Part shown: positions 8,037 to 16,754 of the stretch, in pieces | How positions within the stretch are numbered: the first letter of the stretch is position 1 | How the letters are laid out: every line of letters begins with the position of its first letter | Assembly: GCF_019426345.1 (NCBI RefSeq) | Contig: NZ_JAHLLW010000006.1 | Location: 124,001-188,000, forward strand | Origin: Marinomonas lutimaris | GTDB lineage: Bacteria > Pseudomonadota > Gammaproteobacteria > Pseudomonadales > Marinomonadaceae | DNA: 64,000 nucleotides | Reading direction: 5' to 3' | Program-made: the position numbers and the translations under genes | The notes under the pieces: generated by a model | The model's input: the letters and a program-made list of their open reading frames with translations, nothing else | Databases searched by the model: none | Told to the model about the DNA's origin: nothing

Positions 8037-9371
8037 TTATAAGTACGCTTCGTATTCCACATCGGAAATACGCCCATAGATTTTTTCCTGCTCTTGCTCC
8101 TTCACCGCACTAAACACTCGGACAAAGGTGTCACCAAGATATTCACACATAAATGCACTGTCTTTAAACGCTTCCGTCGCCAATTCCCAACGATTTGGTA
8201 AGGCTTCATAGCGTTCATAAACGGCGTATGCGTCCCCTATAATTGGCTCAGGCGGTGACATTTTGGCTTCTATACCATGCAATGCTGCGCCCAATATTGC
8301 CGCCAACACAAGATAAGGGTTCGCATCCGCACCAGCGACTCGATGCTCTATACGACGAGCCTCGCATTCACTTTCCGGTATGCGTACAGCAACCGTGCGG
8401 TTCTCATAACCCCAACTTGCAAAAGTTGGCGCATGAGCACCATTTTGAAAACGGCGGTAAGAGTTCATATGTGGCGCAAATACCAGCATAGATTCTGGCA
8501 TATGATCCAACAAACCTGCCACCGCTTGATGAAGCAGCAAAGAGCCATCTTCATCACCGTTATCAAATACGTTTTTGCCCGTTTCATCCAGCAAACTAAA
8601 ATGCACATGCATCCCGCTGCCGCTTTTATTGGCATAAGGTTTTGCCATAAAGGTGGAACCCAAGTCATGACGACGGGCAACACCTTTGACCAAGCGTTTA
8701 AAAAGGATCGCATGATCGGCGGATAATACTGCGTCATTGGTGTGTTGCATATTAATTTCGAACTGTCCAGGACCTAATTCTGACACTATCGTATCAGCCG
8801 GAATTCCCTGAGCTTCGCAAGCCTCACGAACCTCGGTAAAAAAGCCTTCCAACCCATCCATTTCATCGATCGAATAACAATCTGTTTCGCTCAACCTACG
8901 ACCATTTCCATCGTTAATAATTGGCTCTTCTGGACGACGTTTAAATTCGGATTCACCATCCAATAAATAAAACTCCAGCTCAGTCGCCACTACTGGTGTT
9001 AGACCTAATGCTTTATAACGATCAACAATACGCACTAGGATCTGCCGTGGATCAGGATAAAAAGGCGTGCCATCCATATTGAACATCATGGCTAACACTT
9101 GATCTCGGGGCGATTCCGCCCAAGGCACAGATGTCGGCTCATCATAAACAGGCATGCAAACGCCGTCGGTATCTCCGGTTTCAAAGACCAAACCATTGGT
9201 AAGAACATCATCCCCCCAGTTGTCAAAGCCAATAACCGATTGCGGCAATTTAACGCCTTGGGCCATAACAGTGTCTAAACCACTCGCAGGAATGCGCTTA
9301 CCTCGAAGATTGCCATTTAAATCGGCAATAAATAAATCAAACTCTGTGTTCCCTTCGTTCATTTCCGACAT
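8037..9371 (-). CDS. puuA: Gamma-glutamylputrescine synthetase (glutamine synthetase family), copy 2
   Basis: A 444-residue glutamine-synthetase-superfamily protein paralogous to copy 1. It retains ATELEFYL, ELGPGQFEIN, GSGMHVHFSL, NSYRR, NRTVAVRIP and IEHRVAGADANPYL. It probably glutamylates putrescine or another mono/diamine. I place the start at the ATG at 9371 (MSEMNEGN) because an AGAAGAG element lies upstream at suitable spacing; a longer reading to 9398 would add nine residues with no family support. It lies 66 bp upstream of potF on the same strand, and the LuxR gene is divergent from it. A shared motif lies 150 bp upstream (9521-9540). Confidence 0.82.
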   Translation of the reverse strand: MSEMNEGNTEFDLFIADLNGNLRGKRIPASGLDTVMAQGVKLPQSVIGFDNWGDDVLTNGLVFETGDTDGVCMPVYDEPTSVPWAESPRDQVLAMMFNMDGTPFYPDPRQILVRIVDRYKALGLTPVVATELEFYLLDGESEFKRRPEEPIINDGNGRRLSETDCYSIDEMDGLEGFFTEVREACEAQGIPADTIVSELGPGQFEINMQHTNDAVLSADHAILFKRLVKGVARRHDLGSTFMAKPYANKSGSGMHVHFSLLDETGKNVFDNGDEDGSLLLHQAVAGLLDHMPESMLVFAPHMNSYRRFQNGAHAPTFASWGYENRTVAVRIPESECEARRIEHRVAGADANPYLVLAAILGAALHGIEAKMSPPEPIIGDAYAVYERYEALPNRWELATEAFKDSAFMCEYLGDTFVRVFSAVKEQEQEKIYGRISDVEYEAYL

Positions 9372-9732
9372 ATAAAATACTCTTCTAAAATGGGGCAACA
9401 GTAAGAAAGTTGCTGAATAAAAGCTGAACTTTGTGTCGATACCGATCTTTTAATGGATTGTTTTTATTCACTCCTGATCACAATAATTTCACATTACCCT
9501 AAGCAAATGTTATGAGTAACTATCCCCAAGTGGGTATATGCAAAAATGATGGCAAGTCGTTATAAAAACTAAATAATTGTTCAACTTCTTGCATTGTCAT
9601 GAGATAGAAATCAATTTCCAAGATAAGACTTTCCCTAGAATATAGGTAAACGCATCAAAATGGATCGATGGAAATAAACACAAAACATAAGCGCCCTAAT
9701 TTGAAGCAAACAGGAAATAAATCGAGGCAGGT
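9372..9732. promoter_or_regulatory. Divergent intergenic region between puuA2 and the LuxR-type gene
   Basis: A 361-bp AT-rich non-coding stretch that must hold promoters for both divergent genes. I see no RNA gene in it. The clearest feature is the imperfect inverted repeat at 9521-9540 described separately; exact -35/-10 elements are not convincing by eye. Confidence 0.5.
9521..9540. promoter_or_regulatory. Candidate operator shared with the puuC upstream region
   Basis: TATCCCCAAGTGGGTATATG is an imperfect inverted repeat. It matches 15 of 20 positions of the sequence at 13478-13497 upstream of puuC, giving the common pattern TATCCC-N2-AG-N2-GGTAT-N-TG. Its position between puuA2 and the LuxR gene suggests a binding site for a local regulator. 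Confidence 0.4.
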
Positions 9733-10557
9733 ATGCAAAAAAACATCACCTTAGAACATCCAACTATTTCAGAGCTAATTCGGGATTTGGCCACGCTAAC
9801 CAACTATGTGCGTGTACCTAGTTTCCCTGCCATGCTAGATGATTTTTTGAGCAAGCTTTGCCATTTCGACACCATTACTATCATCACTTATAAAAAAGCC
9901 CTCAAACCCATATTGATTCACCCACAAGACCCAGCACAACAAAGTGCTGCGCTGCGCTTTTATTTGAGTAAAGCTTATCTTTTAGATCCGGTTTTTAATG
10001 GTATTCAAATGGGAATTTCGCCAGGAATTTACCGTCTGGCAGATTTATCCCCTGACTCCTTTGAAGACACAGAGTACTACCAAACTTGTTATCGCGATTT
10101 TGACTTGGTAGATGAAATTAACCTGATCATTCCGCTAAATAAAGACACCAGGTGCGCGATTTCATTGGGCAGAAAGAAGGCCATAGGCTCAATCCGCCGC
10201 ACCGAACTGAATCACCTAAAAAGCCTTTTTCCTATGATTGATGCGCTTGTTTGCCAATTTTGGTTATCCCAAGAAAGCGAATATGTAGAGAAAACCACCA
10301 GCTCTGGGCCGCTAAACTACGCATTAAAAACCTTTGCTCGCGGCGTACTGACAAATAGAGAACAGGAAGTGCTGGAATTGTTGTTGCGTGGCCATTCGTC
10401 AAAATCCATTGCAGATCTATTGGAAATTAGTGCGGGAACAGTGAAAGTCCATCGCAAGAATATCCACTCCCGACTCAATACTTCGACACAATCGGAAATT
10501 TTCACGCTATTTTTGACTCATCTAGATCATCATGATGAAACTAGACGAGCCTCGTAG
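9733..10557 (+). CDS. LuxR-type transcriptional regulator of the polyamine cluster
   Basis: A 274-residue regulator with a C-terminal LuxR/NarL helix-turn-helix. The motif begins LTNREQEVLELLLRGHSSKS near residue 210, followed by IADLLEISAGTVKVHRKNIH. The N-terminal 190 residues are a globular domain I do not recognise; it shows no response-regulator receiver phosphorylation motif. The start ATG at 9733 has a GAGGCAGG Shine-Dalgarno. It is divergent from puuA2 and convergent with puuB2, so it is the best local candidate to control the puu/pot genes, taking the place of PuuR, which is absent from the window. Its ligand is unknown. Confidence 0.75.
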   Translation: MQKNITLEHPTISELIRDLATLTNYVRVPSFPAMLDDFLSKLCHFDTITIITYKKALKPILIHPQDPAQQSAALRFYLSKAYLLDPVFNGIQMGISPGIYRLADLSPDSFEDTEYYQTCYRDFDLVDEINLIIPLNKDTRCAISLGRKKAIGSIRRTELNHLKSLFPMIDALVCQFWLSQESEYVEKTTSSGPLNYALKTFARGVLTNREQEVLELLLRGHSSKSIADLLEISAGTVKVHRKNIHSRLNTSTQSEIFTLFLTHLDHHDETRRAS

Positions 10558-10587
10558 CGCTGATCGCTGATCGATAAACGCTAGAGA

Positions 10588-11871
10588 TTAAATACCTAAC
10601 TTATCTCGCAAACTATAATACGCTGCGCCCATCGCTGTATAAGGTACACGCAATAAACGGCCGCCTGGGAATGGATACTGAGGCATGCTGGCAAACACTT
10701 CGTAACGAGCAATATCCCCTTCGATCGCATCAGCCAAGATCTCTCCCATCAAATGAGAGTTTGTTACACCATGACCAGAATAACCTTGCGCGTAATACAG
10801 GTTATCGCCAATTTTTCCCACTTGCGGCATGCGCATCATGGTTAGTAGAAAGTTACCCGTCCAAGCAAAATCGATCTTAACGTCTTTCAACATAGGATAA
10901 GTTTTAAGCATTTTACGGCCAATAATCGCTTCGATTTTATCCGGTTCACGAGCGCCATAGGTGGTACCACCACCATAAATTAAACGTCCATCGCCAGATA
11001 ATCGGTAATAATCCAATAAATAATTACCGTCTTCCACACAATGATCCGTAGGCAATAACTGCTTTTGTAAATCCTTAGAAAGCGGTTCAGTAGCAATGAC
11101 CTGAGTGCCACAAGGCATGGCTTTTTTCTCCACTTCTGGAATTAAACCAAACACGTACGCATTTCCCGCCACAACAACAGTATCCGCGACAATCGAGCCA
11201 TTTTCCGTAATAATTTTGGCAGGCTTGCCTTGCTCGATCCGAATGACTTTTGAATCCTCATAAATCACGCCACCTAAAGATTCAAACGCCCGCGCCTGAC
11301 CCAAGACCAAATTCAAGGGCTGAATATGACCACCATGAATGTCTAACAAGCCACCCGCATAACGTTCGGAGCCAATATGGTCTTGAATAGAAGATGCGGA
11401 CAATAGCTTCAGGCCTTCGTGTCCATGGGCTTCCCAAAGGGCTTTTTTCGCTTTTAACGATTCGAACTGTTTAGAATTGCAAGCAGCAAAAATATTGCCC
11501 GTTTTCAAATCGCAATCTATGTTGTATTTAGCCACGCGTTGACGAATCAAAGCTTGACCCGAAAACGCCATCGCCGCCATTTTTTCACCAATAACCTCAC
11601 CGTATTGGGCGGTAATGTAGTCAATGTCGCGGTTGAAGCTATTTACTATCTGACCACCATTACGACCAGAAGCACCAAAGCCAATTCGAGAGCCTTCTAA
11701 TACCACGACCTTATGGCCCCTTTCGGCCAAACTCAACGCGGTGGAAATGCCCGTAAATCCAGCACCAATCACACAAACGTCAAAACGTTGCTCCCCCGCT
11801 AACTGAGGACGTAACACCTTATCGTTGGCAGAATCAGCATAATACGAGTTCACATGACTTGGTGAAGGCAT
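10588..11871 (-). CDS. puuB: Gamma-glutamylputrescine oxidase (FAD/DAO family), copy 2
   Basis: A 427-residue DAO-type flavoprotein with VIGAGFTGISTALSLAERG near residue 33, SGRNGGQIVNSF, and a C-terminal YAQGYSGHGVTNSHLMGE. It is expected to oxidise a gamma-glutamylated amine to the aldehyde. It follows puuC by 45 bp on the same strand, so the aldehyde producer and aldehyde consumer are probably co-transcribed. It is a diverged paralogue of the gene at 1898-3175. Confidence 0.85.
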   Translation of the reverse strand: MPSPSHVNSYYADSANDKVLRPQLAGEQRFDVCVIGAGFTGISTALSLAERGHKVVVLEGSRIGFGASGRNGGQIVNSFNRDIDYITAQYGEVIGEKMAAMAFSGQALIRQRVAKYNIDCDLKTGNIFAACNSKQFESLKAKKALWEAHGHEGLKLLSASSIQDHIGSERYAGGLLDIHGGHIQPLNLVLGQARAFESLGGVIYEDSKVIRIEQGKPAKIITENGSIVADTVVVAGNAYVFGLIPEVEKKAMPCGTQVIATEPLSKDLQKQLLPTDHCVEDGNYLLDYYRLSGDGRLIYGGGTTYGAREPDKIEAIIGRKMLKTYPMLKDVKIDFAWTGNFLLTMMRMPQVGKIGDNLYYAQGYSGHGVTNSHLMGEILADAIEGDIARYEVFASMPQYPFPGGRLLRVPYTAMGAAYYSLRDKLGI

Positions 11872-11916
11872 AAACTAGGTACTCCTTTCGAAAGCATTAA
11901 CCTTTAACCATTATGA

Positions 11917-13404
11917 TTAAAGACGTATCCAAGTGTTTTTGATTTCGGTGTATTTTTCGAGCGCATGCCAAGACTTATCTCGGCCATTACCCGACGCTTT
12001 CACACCACCAAACGGCACGGTTGTATCGCCATCACCCCAGGTATTTACCCACACCATGCCAGATTCAAGCTTGCGACTAACGCGATGAGCGCGAGACAAA
12101 TCATTGGTCCAAATCGCCGCACCTAAGCCATATTTAGAGTCGTTGGCAAGATCAATAGCTTCCTCTTCCGTTTCAAAGGTCATCACCGCCAACACAGGAC
12201 CAAATACTTCTTCTTGCACGAAACGCATCGTGTGATCAGCATCGGAGAAAATCGTCGGATTCATAAAGAAGCCTTTACCTTGCTGATACTCAGGCACGCC
12301 ACCAAGTTCTAGCGTTGCACCGTCATCAATAGCACTTTGGATAAAACCTGACACGGTATCAAACTGAGCTTTGTCGACCATTGGCCCCATTTTTGTGGCG
12401 GGATCGAGTGGATCTGCTGGCACATATTCACGGGCAGCTTTTAGTAGCTCGACCATAAATTCCTCTTTGATACTGCTGTGCAAATACAAACGCGAGCAAG
12501 CAATGCAGACTTCTCCTTGGTTGGTGAAAATCGCTGTTGCAGCGCCTTTGGCTGCGGCTTTTATATCTTTGCAATCATCAAACACCAAACAAGGCGATTT
12601 GCCACCCGCTTCCAGCCAAACACGCTTCATATTGGATTGACCTGCGTACTGCATCAACATGCCAGCCACACGACTAGAACCAGTAAACGCCAAGGTGCCA
12701 ATATCATGATGTAACGCCAGCGCCTTGCCCGCCGTATGGCCAAACCCTGGCAACACATTAAACACACCATCAGGCATTCCAGCTTCAGTCGCTAATTGCG
12801 CAATGCGTAACGCACTTAATGGTGATTTTTCGGAAGGTTTCAGAATGACACTATTGCCTGCGGCAAGCGCAGGCGCAATTTTCCACATTACCATCATCAG
12901 CGGATAATTCCACGGTGTAATAATAGCAACCACACCTAACGGTTCGCGGCTAATTAAGGCAAGGTTCTGTGGATTCGTTGGGGCAATTTCGCCATAGAGT
13001 TTATCAATGCATTCTGCCGACCAACGCAAACAATCAAGCGAATCAGGCACATCAATGCCGACCATCTCGGAAATAGATTTCCCCATGTCGAGGGTATCAA
13101 TCAAGGCTAGCTCATCTTGATGCTGTTCCAACAAGTCCGCCCATTTTTGCAAAATACGCTTGCGTTTGCCCGGCGCCAATTCCGACCAAACACCGCTTTT
13201 GAAGGTTTGCTTTGCCGCAGCCACAGCAAGATCAACATCGCCGCTGTCGCAGCTAGCCACCTTAGCAAGTAATGATTCATCGCTTGGATTGATGCAATCG
13301 AATGTCTCGCCGCTTTGCGCAGCAACAAATTGTCCATTGATGTAAGCGTCATATGGCACCTTAATGCTGGCTCGTAACGCTTGCCATTCTTGATAGGTCT
13401 TCAT
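11917..13404 (-). CDS. puuC: Gamma-glutamyl-gamma-aminobutyraldehyde dehydrogenase
   Basis: A 495-residue NAD(P)-dependent aldehyde dehydrogenase. ITPWNYP carries the oxyanion Asn167, WLEAGGKS the general base Glu265, and NQGEVCIACSRL the nucleophile Cys300. Sequence similarity to E. coli PuuC is visible along the whole length, including the end HALEKYTEIKNTWIRL. I chose the ATG at 13404, which has AAGAAAGGA about 7 nt upstream; the longer reading to 13518 lacks family similarity. It oxidises gamma-glutamyl-aminobutyraldehyde to gamma-glutamyl-GABA and probably heads an operon with puuB2. Confidence 0.9.
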   Translation of the reverse strand: MKTYQEWQALRASIKVPYDAYINGQFVAAQSGETFDCINPSDESLLAKVASCDSGDVDLAVAAAKQTFKSGVWSELAPGKRKRILQKWADLLEQHQDELALIDTLDMGKSISEMVGIDVPDSLDCLRWSAECIDKLYGEIAPTNPQNLALISREPLGVVAIITPWNYPLMMVMWKIAPALAAGNSVILKPSEKSPLSALRIAQLATEAGMPDGVFNVLPGFGHTAGKALALHHDIGTLAFTGSSRVAGMLMQYAGQSNMKRVWLEAGGKSPCLVFDDCKDIKAAAKGAATAIFTNQGEVCIACSRLYLHSSIKEEFMVELLKAAREYVPADPLDPATKMGPMVDKAQFDTVSGFIQSAIDDGATLELGGVPEYQQGKGFFMNPTIFSDADHTMRFVQEEVFGPVLAVMTFETEEEAIDLANDSKYGLGAAIWTNDLSRAHRVSRKLESGMVWVNTWGDGDTTVPFGGVKASGNGRDKSWHALEKYTEIKNTWIRL

Positions 13405-13477
13405 GTTATGTCCTTTCTTAAATGGTTCATTTTTCGCTCTATTGTCTAAACTAACTGAGCAAGATAATAAAACACCA

Positions 13478-13497
13478 TATCCCTTAGGAGGTATGTG
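13478..13497. promoter_or_regulatory. Candidate operator upstream of puuC
   Basis: TATCCCTTAGGAGGTATGTG lies 74 bp upstream of the puuC start and matches the puuA2/luxR intergenic element (9521-9540) at 15 of 20 positions. Both also lie upstream of polyamine catabolic genes. The MFS gene is divergent on the other side of it. Confidence 0.4.
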
Positions 13498-13697
13498 ATT
13501 TGCATAAGATATTGCCATGCAGCAATCCGTACGGTCACAATTTATGGGCTATGATATGTTCTATGACTAAAAATACGAATTCATCACCTGCTTGTCATTG
13601 CAATCAGGGACTCAATCCGTATAGTCAGCCGAAATAATGATCAACCCGACCCATTATGAATTTTATGTTTACTATAGAAAGCCCAAAAGGACACTGA

Positions 13698-14984
13698 ATG
13701 TTAAAGCAAACCCTGTTCCCAATCTGGAGTCTGCTCATAGGTATTGCTGTACTTACCATGGCAAGCGCCTTGCAAAGCTCACTGATCGGTATTCGAGCCT
13801 CTATTGAGGGGTTTAATACGACAGCGACAGGTTTGATTATGTCCGCCTACTATCTTGGCTTTATTCTTGGCTCCCTTTTGGTGCCAAACTGGGTCAAAAA
13901 TGTGGGCCATATTCGAGTCTTTGCCGCTGTGGCATCTTTAGCTTCTATTACCATTTTGATGCAATCGGTTGTGGTTAACCCATGGTTCTGGATGTTAATG
14001 CGAATGGGCACAGGCTTGTGTTACGCAGGTCTATTTATTGTTACCGAAAGCTGGCTAAACGATATCGCAACCAACAAAACCCGCGGTCGTTTATTTTCGA
14101 TTTATATTATCGAAATTTGGGCAAGCCAAACCATCAGTCAGCTATTATTAAACCTATCGTCTCCTAGCGGTTACGGTTTGTTCATCTTGACCTCAGTATT
14201 AATTTCTTTAGCTGTTGTGCCGTTATTGTTGGTTCGAACGCCATCTCCCACCATCAACGTGCCGGAAAAACTCAATATTCTTGGTTTGATTAAAACCGCA
14301 CCACTCGGTGTTACAGGTGTCACCATTGCTGGGGCAACCTCGGGGGCACTATTAGGTCTAGGCGCACTCTATGCTAAAACCATCGGCTTGAACATTGCTG
14401 AGATTTCGATTTTTATTGGCGCAAGTTATGTAGGCGGGATGTTACTACAATGGCCAATAGGGAAATTATCTGATCGCCAAGATCGTCGTGTCACCATACT
14501 TTGGGTTGGCGTTGTCGGCGCATTAGTAGCCTTTATTGTGCCGCTAGGTGGCGTAATAAATAGCCAAATATTAATGATGGTCGGCATGTTTGCATTGGGT
14601 GCATTTACCTTCCCTATGTATTCGCTTGCCTCTTCTCATATGAATGACCAATTACGTCCAGAGCAAATCCTCTCCGCGAGTAGTGGCATGATATTGCTGA
14701 ACGGTATTGGCGGGATGTTAGGACCTTTAATAGCGGCGGCCTTAATGGATACGCTACAAATAAACGCCTTATTCTGGTTTGTCGCTAGTCTTAATATGAC
14801 GGTTGCACTGGTTGCCCTGTATCGCATCAACCGCAAACCAGCCATGATCATCGAAGAGCAAGGGGATCAAATCCCAGTTGCCCTTACGGTATCATCTGTA
14901 GCAACCGCAGAAATGCTTGTCGAGGCAGACTCTTCTAACACAACAGTAGAAGAAAAAAGCCACGAAGTGGAGATTAAGCTTTAA
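13698..14984 (+). CDS. MFS transporter (YcaD-like drug/metabolite family)
   Basis: A 428-residue protein with about twelve hydrophobic segments and the MFS loop motif GKLSDRQDRR between TM8 and TM9 (near residues 254-263); a degenerate GSLLVPNWVKNVGHIR loop occupies the equivalent place between TM2 and TM3. The soluble C-terminal tail of about 40 residues is acidic. The start has an AAAAGGA Shine-Dalgarno. It is divergent from puuC, so export or import of an amine is possible, but the substrate cannot be determined from sequence. Confidence 0.7.
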   Translation: MLKQTLFPIWSLLIGIAVLTMASALQSSLIGIRASIEGFNTTATGLIMSAYYLGFILGSLLVPNWVKNVGHIRVFAAVASLASITILMQSVVVNPWFWMLMRMGTGLCYAGLFIVTESWLNDIATNKTRGRLFSIYIIEIWASQTISQLLLNLSSPSGYGLFILTSVLISLAVVPLLLVRTPSPTINVPEKLNILGLIKTAPLGVTGVTIAGATSGALLGLGALYAKTIGLNIAEISIFIGASYVGGMLLQWPIGKLSDRQDRRVTILWVGVVGALVAFIVPLGGVINSQILMMVGMFALGAFTFPMYSLASSHMNDQLRPEQILSASSGMILLNGIGGMLGPLIAAALMDTLQINALFWFVASLNMTVALVALYRINRKPAMIIEEQGDQIPVALTVSSVATAEMLVEADSSNTTVEEKSHEVEIKL

Positions 14985-14997
14985 AAACCGATAACAA

Positions 14998-15036
14998 CCA
15001 CACAACGCTTGTGCAGTTATGACAAGGGTTGTGTGG
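14998..15036. terminator. Long hairpin between convergent MFS and argO genes
   Basis: ccacacaac-g-cttgt pairs with acaag-g-gttgtgtgg (14998-15012 and 15022-15036), a 14-bp stem with one internal mismatch, with T-rich sequence on both outer sides. It overlaps the argO stop codon and probably terminates both convergent genes. Confidence 0.55.
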
Positions 15037-15637
15037 CGATTTTAAGAGCAATACTCCAGATTAAGATCGCATTGATGCGGTTAAACCAACGCCAGAATAA
15101 TGCTTTTTCTAACCACTTGGCGCAGAGCTTTCCGACTAAAGCCAAAGACAAAAACCACAGTACAGATGCACAAACTCCACCAAAAACAAACTCCCATTTC
15201 GCCCCTTGCCATTGGTTTGCTAAGCTCCCCATTAAAATCATGGTATCCAAATAAAAATGCGGATTGAGCCAAGTCACCGCAAAGCCCATCATAATCAGTG
15301 GCCATAAAGCGAGACGTTTACTGTATTGCCGCAAAATCAAATGCTCTTCTTGAAAAGACGCTCGCCATTTACCTATGGCAAACCACACCAAGAAAGCCAC
15401 GCCAGCCCAACGAGATACTGACAACAGCCAATCATGGCTTTGCAAGATCAAGCCTAAACCAAAGGCTCCGAGCGCAATGGAAATGGCATCGCTCAAAACA
15501 AACAACAAGGCAATCGGAAACGCATAGTGTCGCTTCAGCGCTTGCTCTAATAAAAAACTGTTTTGCGCACCAACCGCGACAATCAATCCACCGCCCGTAA
15601 TCGCTCCACTCACAAATGCCAGCACAATCTTCTCCAA
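15017..15637 (-). CDS. argO: LysE/ArgO-family amino acid exporter
   Basis: A 206-residue membrane protein with five to six hydrophobic segments. The N-terminal GGGLIVAVGAQNSFLLEQAL and the central VTWLNPHFYLDT are signature stretches of the LysE/ArgO family. It should export arginine or lysine (and analogues such as canavanine) across the inner membrane. It is divergent from an ArgP-type regulator gene, the usual pairing for this exporter. Confidence 0.85.
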   Translation of the reverse strand: MEKIVLAFVSGAITGGGLIVAVGAQNSFLLEQALKRHYAFPIALLFVLSDAISIALGAFGLGLILQSHDWLLSVSRWAGVAFLVWFAIGKWRASFQEEHLILRQYSKRLALWPLIMMGFAVTWLNPHFYLDTMILMGSLANQWQGAKWEFVFGGVCASVLWFLSLALVGKLCAKWLEKALFWRWFNRINAILIWSIALKIATQPLS

Positions 15638-15649
15638 TTTACCTATTGC

Positions 15650-15691
15650 CTAAAAAGTTTCGTCTAAAAAGTTTCGTCTAAAAAGTATCTT
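15650..15691. repeat. Three tandem copies of a 14-bp unit between argO and argP
   Basis: The unit CTAAAAAGTTTCGT occurs three times in a row (15650, 15664, 15678); the last copy has diverged at three positions. It lies 13-54 bp upstream of the argO start, where ArgP-type regulators bind, so it may be a set of direct-repeat operator half-sites or simply slippage. Confidence 0.6.
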
Positions 15692-15782
15692 TTACAACCT
15701 TCCTTCCAAAAAGTGGCTTGATCTTACGTAAAGCAGGTAATAAATTAAAATTAATTAAACTAAAGTTATATTAGATAAAATT

Positions 15783-16661
15783 ATGATGGATTATAAAGCG
15801 CTCTCCTCTCTTCATGCTGTTTTGAAATTCCAAAGCTTTGACAAAGCGGCGGAATATCTTCATCTAACGCAATCTGCCGTGTCACAAAACATAAAACGCT
15901 TGGAGCAAGAATGCGGTCGCCCGTTACTTATTCGCGCAAGGCCTGTGGTTGCCACACCACTTGGTGAACAGATGCTGGCGCATTTCAATAAAGTCACCAT
16001 GCTAGAAGAAGGCTTACAAGAAGCTATTCAGGGTAATCAGGCAACTCAACCGATAAGTATTGCCGTCAACAACGATGTACTCGCTACTTGGTTTACCGAG
16101 GTGGTTAATCAGTTCTCTGCGACGGATGACACCAAACTTCATATTAAAGCCGCCGACCAAGCTAAAACTCGCGCCTTATTACAAACTGGCGAAGTAGTCG
16201 CTTGTATTAGTCAAATTGGTACGCCAGTGTCTGGTGGCGATTCAATATTTCTTGGCAATATGTATTATGAACTGGTCGCCACACCTAGTTTTATTGGAGA
16301 GCATTTAAAAGGTGACCTTAGCGCCGAGGCCGTTCTAAAATCCCCATCTTTGATTTATGACGAGCATGATGAACTCTGGGCACGCTATCAAAATGAGTGT
16401 TTAGAAGTCAAAACCGATATTAGCCACAGTCATTGGTATCCATCTTCACATGGCTTTGTTGAGCTGGTAATGGGTGGCACAGTCTGTGCTTTAGTACCTA
16501 GTATTCAAATTAAACAGAAAATAAAAAGCAAGAAACTGGTATCCTTGCTGCCAAACAAGCGTCTGGCCTTGCCTCTTTATTGGCATTGGTACAAACTTAA
16601 TTCACCTGTATTAGATAGGTTAACCAAGGTGATATTAACTGTCACACGAGAATCTTTATAA
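15783..16661 (+). CDS. argP: LysR-family regulator ArgP (IciA)
   Basis: A 292-residue LysR-type regulator. The N-terminal winged HTH (DYKALSSLHAVLKFQSFDKA, then LTQSAVSQNIKRLEQECGRP) closely follows ArgP, and the effector domain ends with an ALPLYWHWYKL stretch also seen in ArgP. The family member activates argO in response to arginine and is antagonised by lysine. It is divergent from argO across 145 bp. Two ATG codons (15783 and 15786) are adjacent; either could be the start. Confidence 0.85.
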   Translation: MMDYKALSSLHAVLKFQSFDKAAEYLHLTQSAVSQNIKRLEQECGRPLLIRARPVVATPLGEQMLAHFNKVTMLEEGLQEAIQGNQATQPISIAVNNDVLATWFTEVVNQFSATDDTKLHIKAADQAKTRALLQTGEVVACISQIGTPVSGGDSIFLGNMYYELVATPSFIGEHLKGDLSAEAVLKSPSLIYDEHDELWARYQNECLEVKTDISHSHWYPSSHGFVELVMGGTVCALVPSIQIKQKIKSKKLVSLLPNKRLALPLYWHWYKLNSPVLDRLTKVILTVTRESL

Positions 16662-16754
16662 TAAAGTCATTCGTTAAGACAGGCTGCTATATATTAATTT
16701 TGGACAGTCACTTTTTGGTCCGCCATTTAACATAACTATATTTAAGGAAAAATT

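Noticed and set aside
13405..13518. N-terminal extension of puuC
   Set aside because: The upstream 38 codons show no similarity to aldehyde dehydrogenases, while the internal ATG at 13404 has a good Shine-Dalgarno and aligns with PuuC.
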